NCBI GenBank assembly: GCA_017881185.1
Contig: JADGRE010000016.1
Span: forward strand, 1-48,131
Length of the DNA stretch: 48,131 nucleotides
Source of the DNA: Pseudomonadota bacterium
GTDB taxonomy: Bacteria; Myxococcota_A; Polyangia; Polyangiales; JAFGIB01
Direction of reading: 5' to 3'
Under the pieces are notes generated by a model, which was given only the letters and a program-made list of their open reading frames with translations, searched no databases and had not been told where the DNA came from. Numbering within the stretch: position 1 is the first letter of the stretch; each line of letters starts with the position of its first letter. Positions 9,201-17,219 of this stretch are shown in pieces. The translations under genes were made by a program, and so were the position numbers.

Positions 9201-11190
9201 TGAGCGCGCCGTTGGAGCTGATGTAGAGACCGCCTCGAATCGTCGTGAGGTTGTCGAGCCCTACCAACGTTACGAGCTGGGCGTTCGAATCGATCGTCAG
9301 GCCACCGCCGATCCACTGCAGCGCGCTGAGTGGCGCGAGATCCGTGGTGCCGATGCCGGTGATGTGAAGGCTACCGTTCAGACAGTGCACGCCCTTGAGC
9401 GCAGAGAAGTCTGTCCCTGTGATCATGACGTCACCGCTGGTCATCGTGCCCGTCTGACAATCGATCGGCAGGATCGGTCCCGGGGTGCCGCCCGTACCAC
9501 CGCCACCACTGCCGCCAGACCCACCGCTTCCGCTGGTCACGCCCGAGCACGACGTCACGTGCGCCTCGCAGCCGTTGCTCGGGTCGCCGTCGCAGTCGTG
9601 ATAGCCCGAGTTGCACAGGTCGACCCGACAGCTGCCACGCGCACAATACGCCGAGGCGTGTGGAAAAGAGCACTGCGCATCGGCCGGGGACTCGTCGGTT
9701 TGCGAGTCGCAGTCTTGGTTGATGTTGTCGCAGATCTCGACCGCGTGCGGATGGATGCTGGGGTTGGTGTCGTCGCAGTCACCGGGCAGCGCCGTTCGTC
9801 CGGGGATGACACCGCAATACACTTGCTCCGGCGCGGTATCGTCGCCATAGCCGTCGCCATCGCGATCCGCGTACCACACGGTCGAGGTCACGCCCTCGTC
9901 CACCGCCCCGTCGCAGTCGTTGTCGCGCTGGTCGCAGATCTCCACGTCACCGCTGCCAGTGGTCGGATCGTTGTCGTCGCAATCGGTGGCCCCGGCCCCG
10001 CACTGAAAGTCCGCGATGTGATCACCGTCGTCGTCTTCGAAGTCGTTGGTGTGGATCTTGTAATCCGCCCCGTTGCGGCAGTCGTTGTCTTTGCCGTCGC
10101 AGACTTCATCCGCGGCCGGATTGCGTGCGGCGTCGTGATCGTCGCAGTCGGTCGCGATCAGGACGTGATTCTTCACGGGTTCGCAGCTTTTCACTACGTC
10201 CGGTGAGACCGCGTTCAGATCGCCGAAGCTGTCGCCGTCGACATCCGGATACCATTGCGCCTCGTCGTGACGCTCGTCGACGCGGCCGTTGCAATCGTTG
10301 TCCTTGCCGTCGCAGATCTCGAGCTGTCCCGGGTAGATGTTCGGATCGCAATCGTTGCAGTCGTCGCCGAACGGCGAGTAGCCTTTTTCTCCTGCGCACA
10401 CCTTCTTCGGCACGCGTTGCAGGTACTCCGACTTCACGCCCTTGCAGTTCCAGCTCTTGTCGAGCTTGTTCGAGCCGCGACCGTCGAAGTCGCGGTCCGG
10501 ATACATCATGACCGTCACGCCTTCGTCGGTCTCGCCGTTGCAGTTGTTGTCGAAACCATCGCAGGCTTCGGTCGCCTTGGGGTTCACGTTCTTCTTCAAG
10601 TCGTCGCAGTCGTCGCCGCAGTGCAGCTTGGCGTTGGGCGCGTCGCTCTCGGGGTCGCAACACCGCGCGTCCACGAAGCCGTCAGCATCGCTGTCCTTGG
10701 CGCCGATCGTCTTCGGATCACAATCCTCGTCGTGGTGCTTGGGATCGCACACTTCGATGTTGCCTGGGAAGCGATGGCCATCGCTGTCATCGCAATCATC
10801 GCCCAGCGGCTTGCCGTCTTTGCCTTTGCACGCGCTGTCGTAGTGCCCGTCGGCGTCGCGATCGGGCGCCAGGAATGCGCACGCGTGCTTGGCCTCCGAG
10901 CAACTGTCGGTCGTGCACGCAATCCCGTCGTCGCACTTCACGGGCTTGCCCGGCGCGCACAGTCCCTGCGTGCAGCGCTCCACGCCGTCGCAATAGGTCC
11001 CGTCGTCGCAGTCGCCGTCTTGCTTGCACGCTGCTGCGGGCGGGCTACTGCCATCGCGCGCGGCATCCAGCGCGGCCGCGTCGCGCGCGGAGCCGTGGGT
11101 CGAGGACCTGTCACACGAGCCGAGCATGCCGGCGGCGAAACAACTGACGCCAAGCAAGCTCATGCGGTGAAACCAAGCGCGCATTGTCAT
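6229..11190 (-). CDS. Giant lipoprotein: MopE-type metal-binding repeats plus three leucine-rich solenoid arrays
   Basis: The 1653-residue product starts at the ATG at 11190, chosen because AGAGG sits seven bases upstream and the signal peptide ends in the lipobox LGSC (Cys26); a longer frame to 11379 has no signal. Residues about 55-550 hold a Cys-rich section and six MopE-type repeats of the form DxDxDG...DCDDxxxxxxPxAxExCDxxDNDCxGxxDE, known in other proteins as candidate metal-binding motifs. A Gly/Ser/Thr linker follows (about 552-570). Then come three solenoid arrays of 23-25-residue repeats with consensus GGxLxIxxNxxLxxIxGLxxLxxV: about 597-963 (15 repeats), 1020-1413 (16) and 1477-1653 (6), separated by Cys-rich linkers containing QSGVY. 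The repeats resemble receptor-L-domain/LRR rungs. It is most likely a long surface fibre or adhesin; ligand unknown. Confidence 0.88.
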   Translation of the reverse strand: MTMRAWFHRMSLLGVSCFAAGMLGSCDRSSTHGSARDAAALDAARDGSSPPAAACKQDGDCDDGTYCDGVERCTQGLCAPGKPVKCDDGIACTTDSCSEAKHACAFLAPDRDADGHYDSACKGKDGKPLGDDCDDSDGHRFPGNIEVCDPKHHDEDCDPKTIGAKDSDADGFVDARCCDPESDAPNAKLHCGDDCDDLKKNVNPKATEACDGFDNNCNGETDEGVTVMMYPDRDFDGRGSNKLDKSWNCKGVKSEYLQRVPKKVCAGEKGYSPFGDDCNDCDPNIYPGQLEICDGKDNDCNGRVDERHDEAQWYPDVDGDSFGDLNAVSPDVVKSCEPVKNHVLIATDCDDHDAARNPAADEVCDGKDNDCRNGADYKIHTNDFEDDDGDHIADFQCGAGATDCDDNDPTTGSGDVEICDQRDNDCDGAVDEGVTSTVWYADRDGDGYGDDTAPEQVYCGVIPGRTALPGDCDDTNPSIHPHAVEICDNINQDCDSQTDESPADAQCSFPHASAYCARGSCRVDLCNSGYHDCDGDPSNGCEAHVTSCSGVTSGSGGSGGSGGGGTGGTPGPILPIDCQTGTMTSGDVMITGTDFSALKGVHCLNGSLHITGIGTTDLAPLSALQWIGGGLTIDSNAQLVTLVGLDNLTTIRGGLYISSNGALKNVDGLDALTTLGGTLTLYNNVSVLNLSGLDALTSVPGNVDIEYSSSLYSLALPSLQQIGGSLTLYNDPGILLIDGFGAVQKIGGNVSIQTNSSVGDITGFASLTQVGGYVDIFANGALTKVQGFASLTDVGANVRIYNNARLAALPGFGNLNWVRSTLEIHDNHDLTTIAGFGKLTRVSGDMLIYNNTLLTTLAGFAKLNTLDANLTIQSNPQLASITGFAALQTVQGKLTVSTNDALAAIDGMGALQSVGDALSIQDNVALASISGLNSGTFLRLGNTLAIASNVNLSRCQVDVLHARLVNAAIAFTGVDQSCCNQGCASCFGAGCDGTIGGTGGTQGQSGVYTGDVTINTAADLAIFANVVQIVGNLNVNSTTLPNLGGLANLQQVTGTIHIASNASMTSLMGLGALTTVGGTLNLDSNAALTSIAALSSLTSVGGQLRLYNNTALASLAGLQKLVTIGGGLDLEYGSALTQVDDLSSLQTIGGALEVYNNAITHLDTWAALTSIGGIIEIQGNGALVSISGFAALTNAGSDLRIFSNASLGTIDGFGMLTKLNAGNLQIHDDANLTHIGGFGALQTLPGTLEIYQDGSLNPLDGFANLTSVGSNLSIYNMGSLASVTGFAKLAAVHGVLSLTGDSALTHLSGFALLNHVYGDFTLASNAALIDVSGFPALHAIDGVMTVSDNASLTSFDGISTLATVGKDLVIARNPVLTDIDGLSSGTLTSIHNNLQITVNPLLLRCRVDVFKNLLAAASPGLSGTDLDSANAGCTTCAAKTCQSGSGTTNGQSGVYLGSISLSGNTVKASDLALFRYVTSTSGNVNIDSTALTTLNGLDQLQHVGGQLRLYNNTGLATIGSLSKLTAVDGSVDIEYNSFTSLGGLANLTGIGSFLTVYDNGALTDLDGLSKLVSIGGALNLSSNPALTSIDGIVATATGHLVTLGGVLTVQNSGLTQCAPAALVAALQAHGYAGSTTITGNVACAKTCVGTLCQ

Positions 11191-11526
11191 GTAAAGCCTC
11201 TGCTGCGGCCGACGCTGCCGCGCGACCACGCGAGGTATAGTTGCGTCGTTGCGCCGTGCCAAGCGGCCAAGCTGCCTGGGCGCCACAGACCTGCCGAACC
11301 CTGTGCAGATTCGCCAGCGATTACAGCCGGTTGAAGCCTTCGATCGAGCGTTTTTCGCAAGCCCGTGTGCAGCGTCCAACCGGTTTCGCGCCGCTCAGGT
11401 GCACAAGGTGTGCGACCACCCGTGGGGTCAAGAACAGCAATTTCCAGCGATCCAGTGGAACATCTGCAGCGTTGGCCGGTTTGCAACGGAAGTCAGTTGC
11501 CCGCGTCCGTCGATGGAGACCAAGCC
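11191..11526. other. Divergent promoter region
   Basis: These 336 bases separate the leftward MopE/solenoid gene from the rightward sulfatase gene. Besides the leftward promoter at 11234-11262 and the two ribosome sites, I see no gene. Longer in-frame extensions of both neighbours cross this region but lack signal peptides and were not used. Confidence 0.55.
11234..11262 (-). promoter_or_regulatory. Sigma-70-like promoter for the MopE/solenoid gene
   Basis: On the minus strand TTGGCA (11262-11257) and TATACC (11239-11234) are separated by 17 bases. Transcription would start near 11227, giving a leader of about 37 bases before the AGAGG site and the ATG at 11190. Confidence 0.45.
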
Positions 11527-13152
11527 ATGAGCGTCCCTACAGACACTTCGTTCCAGAATCGCTGTTCTCTCCCGCGCTTCAGCGCGCTGGCGCTGGCGCT
11601 GCTGTTCGTGTCGTGCAGCGGCACGAACCCGCGGTCGCCTACGATGGGTCTGGCCGGCGCGGGCGGCGCGGCGGGGTCGACCTTGGATGGCGGCGGTGCC
11701 GCATCGACTGCCGGTGCAGGCGGCACATTGGCGACCGGTGCTGCAGGCACTTCGTCGACGGCAAGCACAGGAGGCGATGCGGGCACTTCGGCAGCTCGGC
11801 CCAACATCATCTTCGTGCTGGCAGACGACCTCTCGATGAACCTGCTGAAGTACATGCCGCACGTGCAGCAGATGCAGCACGACGGCGCGACCTTCGCGAA
11901 CTACTTCGTGACGGACTCGTTGTGCTGCCCGTCGCGCACCTCGATGTTCACCGGCAAGTACCCACACAACAGCGGTGTGTTCACCAACACCGGCACTGAC
12001 GGCGGCTATGCGACCTACCTGAACAAGGGCAACGATCCGCAGACCTTCGCCGTGGCGTTGCAGAGCAGTGGCTACCGCACTGCCATGTTGGGAAAGTTTC
12101 TCAACGGCTACGAACCGACGGCGAACACCGCCGCCATGGGCTGGAGCGAGTGGGATGTCGCGGGCTCGGGCTACCCCGAGTTCAACTACGACTTGAATCA
12201 GAACGCCAAGGTCGTGCACTACGGCAGCACGGCAGCCGACTACCTGACGGATGTCGTGTCCGGACTCGGGCAAGCCTTCATCAAGCAGCCGTCGGACAAG
12301 CCGTTTCTGATGGAGATCGCGAGCTTTGCGCCGCACGCGCCGTACATCCCGGCGCCGCGCCATGCAGCGCTGTTTCCGGGGCTCAGGTATCCGGCGACGC
12401 CTGCGTTCAAAGCGCGGCCGACGTCGACGGATCCTGCGTGGCTGCAGGCGTTACCTGCGTTGACTCCGGCGCAGCTGACGGCCATCAACAAACACTTCCG
12501 AATGCGCGCACAGGCCGTGCAGGCAGTCGATGAAATGATCGGCGCGCTTCAGCAGCAGCTGACGGCGACAGGGCACGACAAAGACACGTACATCTTCTTC
12601 GCCTCCGACAACGGCTATCACATGGGCGAGCACTCGCAGCCTCCGGGCAAGATGACCGCATTCAACACGGATATCCACGTCCCGCTGATCGTGACGGGCC
12701 CTGGGGTGCCGGCCGGGATCCAGATCGACCAGATCGCGCAGAACATCGATCTGTGTTCCACCTTCGCGGAGCTCGGACAAGCGACCGTGCCGTCCACCGT
12801 AAACGGACACAGCTTGGTTCAGCTGCTCCACGGCGAGAATATCGGGGACTGGCGGAACGTGGCGCTGATCGAGCACCACGACCCCAAGTTCGATCCGGCG
12901 GACCCGGATGCCGATACCGGCGTCGTCAAGAACCCGCCGACCTACGACGCGCTTCGCAGTGTGGATAGCGTGTACGTGGAATACGTCGGCGGCGAAACCG
13001 AGTACCACGACCGCAAGACCGACCCATATGAGCTCGCAAACACCGCGGCAGGGCTTGCGGCCGCGCGAGTGACCAAGCTGCACGCCGCGATCGCGGCCAT
13101 CAAGACGTGCAAGACCGCTGCCAATTGCTGGGCAGCGCAGCACATGCAGTGA
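11527..13152 (+). CDS. Sulfatase lipoprotein (formylglycine type, glucosamine-6-sulfatase-like)
   Basis: The 541-residue product begins at the ATG at 11527, which has GGAG upstream and a lipoprotein-like leader ending FVSC. A Gly/Ala/Thr-rich tether follows to about residue 95. The catalytic domain starts with RPNIIFVLADDLS, supplying the metal-binding Asp pair, and has the sulfatase signature CCPSRTSMFTGKYPHN; the first Cys (about residue 133) is the one converted to formylglycine in the family. Later motifs include FASDNGYHMGEH and VPLIVTGPGVPAG. The signature and its surroundings are closest to N-acetylglucosamine-6-sulfatase-type enzymes, so a sulfated glycan is the probable substrate, though this is inference. 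Maturation needs a formylglycine-generating enzyme that is not in the window. It is divergent from the solenoid lipoprotein gene. Confidence 0.9.
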   Translation: MSVPTDTSFQNRCSLPRFSALALALLFVSCSGTNPRSPTMGLAGAGGAAGSTLDGGGAASTAGAGGTLATGAAGTSSTASTGGDAGTSAARPNIIFVLADDLSMNLLKYMPHVQQMQHDGATFANYFVTDSLCCPSRTSMFTGKYPHNSGVFTNTGTDGGYATYLNKGNDPQTFAVALQSSGYRTAMLGKFLNGYEPTANTAAMGWSEWDVAGSGYPEFNYDLNQNAKVVHYGSTAADYLTDVVSGLGQAFIKQPSDKPFLMEIASFAPHAPYIPAPRHAALFPGLRYPATPAFKARPTSTDPAWLQALPALTPAQLTAINKHFRMRAQAVQAVDEMIGALQQQLTATGHDKDTYIFFASDNGYHMGEHSQPPGKMTAFNTDIHVPLIVTGPGVPAGIQIDQIAQNIDLCSTFAELGQATVPSTVNGHSLVQLLHGENIGDWRNVALIEHHDPKFDPADPDADTGVVKNPPTYDALRSVDSVYVEYVGGETEYHDRKTDPYELANTAAGLAAARVTKLHAAIAAIKTCKTAANCWAAQHMQ

Positions 13153-13170
13153 GTACGCGCCACCGCGCTC

Positions 13171-14079
13171 TCAGCTCTTGAAGATCTCGATCGCCGACTT
13201 CAGCAACGCGGCGCCGTCGGCCCTCGAACGCTGGAACGAGTTGCGGCCCATGATGGTGCCGCTCGCGCCGCCCTTGTGCAGCTCGCGCAGCTCGGCCAGC
13301 ACTTCTTCGGTACCCTTGGCGGGGCCGCCCGAGAAGATGACGATGCGCTTACCGTTGAATGCGGCTTGTACGACGTGGCGAACACGCTCGGCGAGTGTGG
13401 CCGAGGGGATCTTCTCGTAGTGCTTCTTGGCTTCGCTGTGCTCGATGTGCGCGCTCGGCGGCTTCACCTTCACGATGTGCGCGCCCAGCTGGCAAGCGAT
13501 GTGCGCGGCATAGGCGCTGATGTCGAGCCCCGTCTCGCCTTCTTTGCTGAGCTTGCCGCCGCGCGGATACGACCACATCACAGTGGGCAAGCCGGCCTCG
13601 CGTGCTTCACAGATGAGCTCCCGGATCTCTTCGTACATGGCGTTGCGGTTGCTCGAACCCGGGTAGATGGTGAAGCCGATCGCTGAGCAGCCCAGACGCA
13701 GCGCGTCTTTCACCGAGCCGGTCACGGCCGAGAGGGGCTCACTCGGGCCGCCCACCGAATCGCTGCTGTTGACCTTCAAGATCAACGGCAAGCGGCCCGC
13801 GTACTCGCGCGCGCAGCCTTCGATGAAGCCCAGTGGCGCGGCGTAGGCGTTGCAGCCGGCTTCCACGGCGAGGCTCGGGTGGTAGCTCGGGTCGTAGCCG
13901 GCCGGGTTCGGCGCGAAGGAACGTGCCGGGCCGTGCTCGAAGCCCTGGTCGACCGGCAGAATCACGAACTTGCCGGTGCCCGCGAGCGAGCCGGTGTTCA
14001 TCATGCGACGCAGGTTGGCAATGACGCCGGGCGTCTCGGAGGCATAGTGCGAGAGAATGGTCTCGACCGCGTTGCTCAT
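13171..14079 (-). CDS. fbaB: Class I fructose-bisphosphate aldolase (DhnA/FbaB type)
   Basis: The 302-residue cytoplasmic enzyme matches the archaeal-type class I aldolases, which split fructose 1,6-bisphosphate into dihydroxyacetone phosphate and glyceraldehyde 3-phosphate through a Schiff base rather than a metal. Visible family features are FVILPVDQGFEHGP near residues 38-51, LILKVNSSDS, AIGFTIYPGSSNRN, PTVMWSYPRGG, the strand HIVKVKPP that should carry the Schiff-base Lys (K204 or K206), IFSGGPAKGTEEVL and the phosphate-binding SGTIMGRN. The ATG at 14079 has AGGAG upstream. The gene is convergent with the sulfatase gene, 18 bases apart, and stands alone as a glycolysis/gluconeogenesis gene here. 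Length is normal for the family. Confidence 0.93.
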   Translation of the reverse strand: MSNAVETILSHYASETPGVIANLRRMMNTGSLAGTGKFVILPVDQGFEHGPARSFAPNPAGYDPSYHPSLAVEAGCNAYAAPLGFIEGCAREYAGRLPLILKVNSSDSVGGPSEPLSAVTGSVKDALRLGCSAIGFTIYPGSSNRNAMYEEIRELICEAREAGLPTVMWSYPRGGKLSKEGETGLDISAYAAHIACQLGAHIVKVKPPSAHIEHSEAKKHYEKIPSATLAERVRHVVQAAFNGKRIVIFSGGPAKGTEEVLAELRELHKGGASGTIMGRNSFQRSRADGAALLKSAIEIFKS

Positions 14080-14178
14080 CGTCGTCTCCTGAAAGGTAAA
14101 GCGGGGGAGGAGCTCTGTACTCAGTTACGCGCAGAGCCGAAGGCTGCTGCGCGGGTATGTGACCACCATGTGACCTAG

Positions 14179-14265
14179 CGGAGGAGAAGGGATTCGAACC
14201 CCTGGAGCCCTTGCGAGCTCAACGGATTTCAAGTCCGCCGCCATAGGCCACTCGGCCACTCCTCC
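14179..14265 (-). tRNA. tRNA-Ser (anticodon TGA)
   Basis: Read on the minus strand the acceptor arm GGAGGAG pairs with CTCCTCC, the anticodon loop CTTGAAA gives TGA, the T-arm holds GGTTCGAATCC, and a long variable arm of about a dozen bases pairs GAGC with GCTC, the mark of a serine tRNA. The discriminator base is G. The CCA end is not encoded. It lies between fbaB and the membrane sulfatase-like gene. Confidence 0.96.
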
Positions 14266-14416
14266 TTACGAAGCGCGATGACAATACACGCCCCCGGCCG
14301 AGCGTCAACGCGGAAAGCGGGCGGCTGCGAGCGCGCGCAAGCCTGGTCCGGCCACACCTGCGAATTCGCCCACTTGCGTGCCGTGGGCCACGCCGAGCGT
14401 TGCGCGGGCCACGTGT

Positions 14417-14422
14417 TATGGT
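14417..14422 (+). promoter_or_regulatory. TATGGT -10-like box, leaderless arrangement
   Basis: TATGGT is followed after seven bases by the GTG at 14430, so transcription would begin at the start codon. No good -35 hexamer is visible at normal spacing. Confidence 0.4.
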
Positions 14423-14429
14423 CCGCCGC

Positions 14430-16559
14430 GTGAACCAGCCCCCGGGAGCGCCGCCGGCCCAGAGCCTGCGACCGACATGGTTACGCGCGACCGCGGGCGT
14501 GGGCGAGTACGTGGCGGTCGCCGCGCTCGCATGGTTGGCGTTGCAAGCGGTCGAGCTGCCCGACCTGGTCTCGGAGCTCGAGCTGCGCGGTGCGCTCGCG
14601 TACCTGACACGCAATGCGCTCGCCTACGCCATGCGTGCAGGTGGCATGCTCGTGCTGGCACACCTGCTGCGCGGTGCGCTGCTTCGCAGCTCGCGGCGGG
14701 GCGACCTGTACTTCGGCACCGCGCTCGTGCTGGGGCTGGCGATGCCGACCTGGCAGCAGGCGTACCTGCTCAGCACGGGCAACCAGATCATCGACTCGGC
14801 CATCGCAATCCCACTGCGCGTCGGGCTCTTCGTCGGTCTCTTGCTCGCAAACCTGACTTTGTGGCGCTTCCACTTGTGGCTGTGTCGCGCGCCGGGCTTG
14901 CGTGCGCCTGCTACAAGCACGCGCTTCACGCTGCCGATGCGCAACCTGCTGCGCGCGGCCCTGTGCGTGGCAGCACTGGTCATCTTGCGCGGACAAATGG
15001 GCCAGCGCCTGCGCCAGTACACCTTCTTTGCGCGCTTCCTCTTGCCCAGTCTGTGGCTGCTCAGCAGCACTCTGGCTTACGCGCTGCAGCGTCGCTTGCC
15101 GGCGCGCGCTCGCGCCCTGTCGCTGTGTGCCGCGGCTCTGGCGCTGGGGTTGCTCGTGCAGGCCAGCCCGCACTCCGTCAAACATGCGCAGACGGTGTTC
15201 GTGCGCATGGGCGACCTCGCCGGGCTCACCGATCTCGCGGTGGGTGCGCATCATGCGCCGGCCTACGCGAACCTCGACGTCTCGCATCCCGAGCGCTTCC
15301 GCTGTAGCGACGAGCCGGCGCCGAATACGGCTGCACTGCGTGCGAGCCTCGTCACGCCGCAACAGCGCCGCCACGTGATCTTGGTGAGCGTAGACGCCCT
15401 GCGCAAAGACGTGCTCGGCGCCCTGCGCCACGGCCAACCCGTGATGCCGGAGCTGCAGCGATTCGCGGGCGAAAGCCTGCGTTTCGAGCGCGCCGTCACC
15501 ACCTACCCGGCGACCTTGTTCGCACTGGGCTCGGCGCTCACCGGCTACGGTCCGAGCGAGATTCTGTTCGCGCCGACGCCGCCCGACAACCTGTTCACGC
15601 GTACGCGTCCGCGCTTCAGCAAGCAGCTGGTGTCGCTCCCGGACAACCGCTGGTTCAGCAAGCCGATCGTGCCGCGCCTGTTCACGCAGACCGCCGACTT
15701 GCAGCGCGGTCCGAACGCCGCGGAGCAGACCCGCTCCATGATCGCCAGGCTGGAGTGGGCGCGCACCCGCGGCGACAGCGTGTTCGCCTGGGTTCACTAC
15801 TACGAAACCCATCAATCGCTCGACAACGCGTGGCACGGCGGCCTGGATGTGCGCACCACCTACTTGCGCGACGCCAGCACGATCGACCACGAGCTGGGCA
15901 ACTTGTTTCGCTACCTGCGCAGCTCGAGCTATTGGGCGAGCTCGCTCGTGATCGTGTTCGCCGACCACGGCGAAGCGCTCGGCGAGCGCGGCCACCACGG
16001 TCATCACGTGTATCTCAACCGCTGGCTCACCGACATCCCGCTGCTGGTGCACGCGCCCGGCATCGCCGCCGGCAGCTCCGAGGCGCTCGCGAGCATCGCC
16101 GACATCTCGCCGACGGTGCTGCAATGGGCCGGCGTTCCCGCACCAGCAACCGACGCGCGCAGCTTACTGCCCAGGCCTGCCGCCGTCGCCGAACCCGAGC
16201 GCTACGCCGTGAGCGAAGCCTTCCCGGTGCGCGGCAACGCGCTCTTCGATCTGGCACGCGAGCCCATCGGCACGCTCGAAGAGCTGGTCAAACGCATCAC
16301 GCTCGTGCAGCAAGGCACGCAGGACTACTTACCCAAGGTGTCGGTCGTGAGCGCGCGCTACCGCCTGATCGTCAATCAAGTGACGGGCAACGAAGAGCTC
16401 TACGACCGAGTTAACGACCCGGACGAGCTGCATGACCTTGCAGACGCTGGGCGTCCCGTGCAGGCTCGGCTGCGCGCCGCGCTCGCCAGCTGGAGCCGCA
16501 CGCAGTCTTCGCGCATCTACTGCCGCGTGGCACACCTGTCCCAGGCGGCGCAACACTGA
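14430..16559 (+). CDS. Membrane-anchored sulfatase-superfamily enzyme with Thr instead of catalytic Cys
   Basis: From the GTG at 14430 the product is 709 residues; an ATG at 14418 is in frame but overlaps the TATGGT box. The first 240 residues contain about six hydrophobic segments, so the enzyme is embedded in the inner membrane. The second part is an alkaline phosphatase/sulfatase domain: VILVSVDALRKDVLG gives the first metal-binding Asp, FAWVHYYETHQ and VIVFADHGEALGERGHHGHH give the others. At the nucleophile position the sequence reads TYPATLFALGSALTG (near residue 357), with Thr where sulfatases have Cys or Ser of CxPSR. Thr nucleophiles occur in phosphoethanolamine transferases, so it may transfer or cleave a phospho group rather than sulfate. 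Six bases separate its stop from queE. Confidence 0.85.
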   Translation: MNQPPGAPPAQSLRPTWLRATAGVGEYVAVAALAWLALQAVELPDLVSELELRGALAYLTRNALAYAMRAGGMLVLAHLLRGALLRSSRRGDLYFGTALVLGLAMPTWQQAYLLSTGNQIIDSAIAIPLRVGLFVGLLLANLTLWRFHLWLCRAPGLRAPATSTRFTLPMRNLLRAALCVAALVILRGQMGQRLRQYTFFARFLLPSLWLLSSTLAYALQRRLPARARALSLCAAALALGLLVQASPHSVKHAQTVFVRMGDLAGLTDLAVGAHHAPAYANLDVSHPERFRCSDEPAPNTAALRASLVTPQQRRHVILVSVDALRKDVLGALRHGQPVMPELQRFAGESLRFERAVTTYPATLFALGSALTGYGPSEILFAPTPPDNLFTRTRPRFSKQLVSLPDNRWFSKPIVPRLFTQTADLQRGPNAAEQTRSMIARLEWARTRGDSVFAWVHYYETHQSLDNAWHGGLDVRTTYLRDASTIDHELGNLFRYLRSSSYWASSLVIVFADHGEALGERGHHGHHVYLNRWLTDIPLLVHAPGIAAGSSEALASIADISPTVLQWAGVPAPATDARSLLPRPAAVAEPERYAVSEAFPVRGNALFDLAREPIGTLEELVKRITLVQQGTQDYLPKVSVVSARYRLIVNQVTGNEELYDRVNDPDELHDLADAGRPVQARLRAALASWSRTQSSRIYCRVAHLSQAAQH

Positions 16560-16565
16560 GCTTGC

Positions 16566-17219
16566 ATGAGCACCGACAGCCTGGTCATTCACGAGATCTA
16601 CCGCTCGGTCCAGGGCGAGACCAGCTTCGCGGGCATGCCCTGCACGCTGGTGCGGCTGTCGGGCTGCAACCTGCGCTGCCGCTGGTGCGACACGCCGCAG
16701 GCCTTCACCGGCGGCAAGCGCATGCCACGCGCGCAGGTGCTCGCCGAGGCGCTCGCGTTGCGCACGCCGCTGGTGCTGGTGACGGGCGGCGAACCACTCC
16801 TGCAGGCCGCGACCTTGCCGCTGCTGCGCGAGCTGTGCGACGCCGGCAAGATCACGCTGGTCGAGACCAGCGGCGAGCGCGACATCGCCGAGATCGACCC
16901 GCGAGTGCACCGCATCGTGGACATGAAGGCCCCGGGCAGCGACGAATCGCACCGGAACCGCTACGAGAACCTCGCGCTCTTGCGCAAGACCGACGAGCTC
17001 AAGCTGGTGCTCGCCGATCGCCGCGACTACGAGTGGGCACGCGCGCTGATCACACGCGAGCACCCGGAAGCGCGCGTCAACGCCGTGCTGCTGAGCCCCG
17101 TGCACGGCGAGCTCGATCCCAAAGAGCTGGTGGCCTGGGCGCTGGAAGACGAGCTGCCCGTGCGCGTGCAGCTGCAACTGCACAAGTACATCTGGGGAGC
17201 GCATGCCCAAGGCGTCTGA
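16566..17219 (+). CDS. queE: 7-carboxy-7-deazaguanine synthase (radical SAM)
   Basis: The 217-residue enzyme converts 6-carboxytetrahydropterin to 7-carboxy-7-deazaguanine, the ring-contraction step of the queuosine/7-deazapurine pathway. It starts with IHEIYRSVQGETSFAGMPCTLVRLSGC and has the radical-SAM cluster motif CNLRCRWC (CxxxCxxC) near residue 33, followed by VTGGEPLLQ and the strand VETSGE, all diagnostic. The C-terminus QLQLHKYIWG is also typical. No other queuosine gene (queC, queD, queF, tgt) is in the window. The start is the ATG six bases after the previous stop, and its 3' end overlaps the methyltransferase gene by 17 bases, so an operon is likely. Confidence 0.93.
   Translation: MSTDSLVIHEIYRSVQGETSFAGMPCTLVRLSGCNLRCRWCDTPQAFTGGKRMPRAQVLAEALALRTPLVLVTGGEPLLQAATLPLLRELCDAGKITLVETSGERDIAEIDPRVHRIVDMKAPGSDESHRNRYENLALLRKTDELKLVLADRRDYEWARALITREHPEARVNAVLLSPVHGELDPKELVAWALEDELPVRVQLQLHKYIWGAHAQGV

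Noticed and set aside
9481..9535. Short repeats in the linker of the giant protein as a CRISPR or satellite
   Set aside because: They encode a Gly/Ser/Thr linker with codon-level repetition and have no spacer structure; no CRISPR-like array was seen anywhere.
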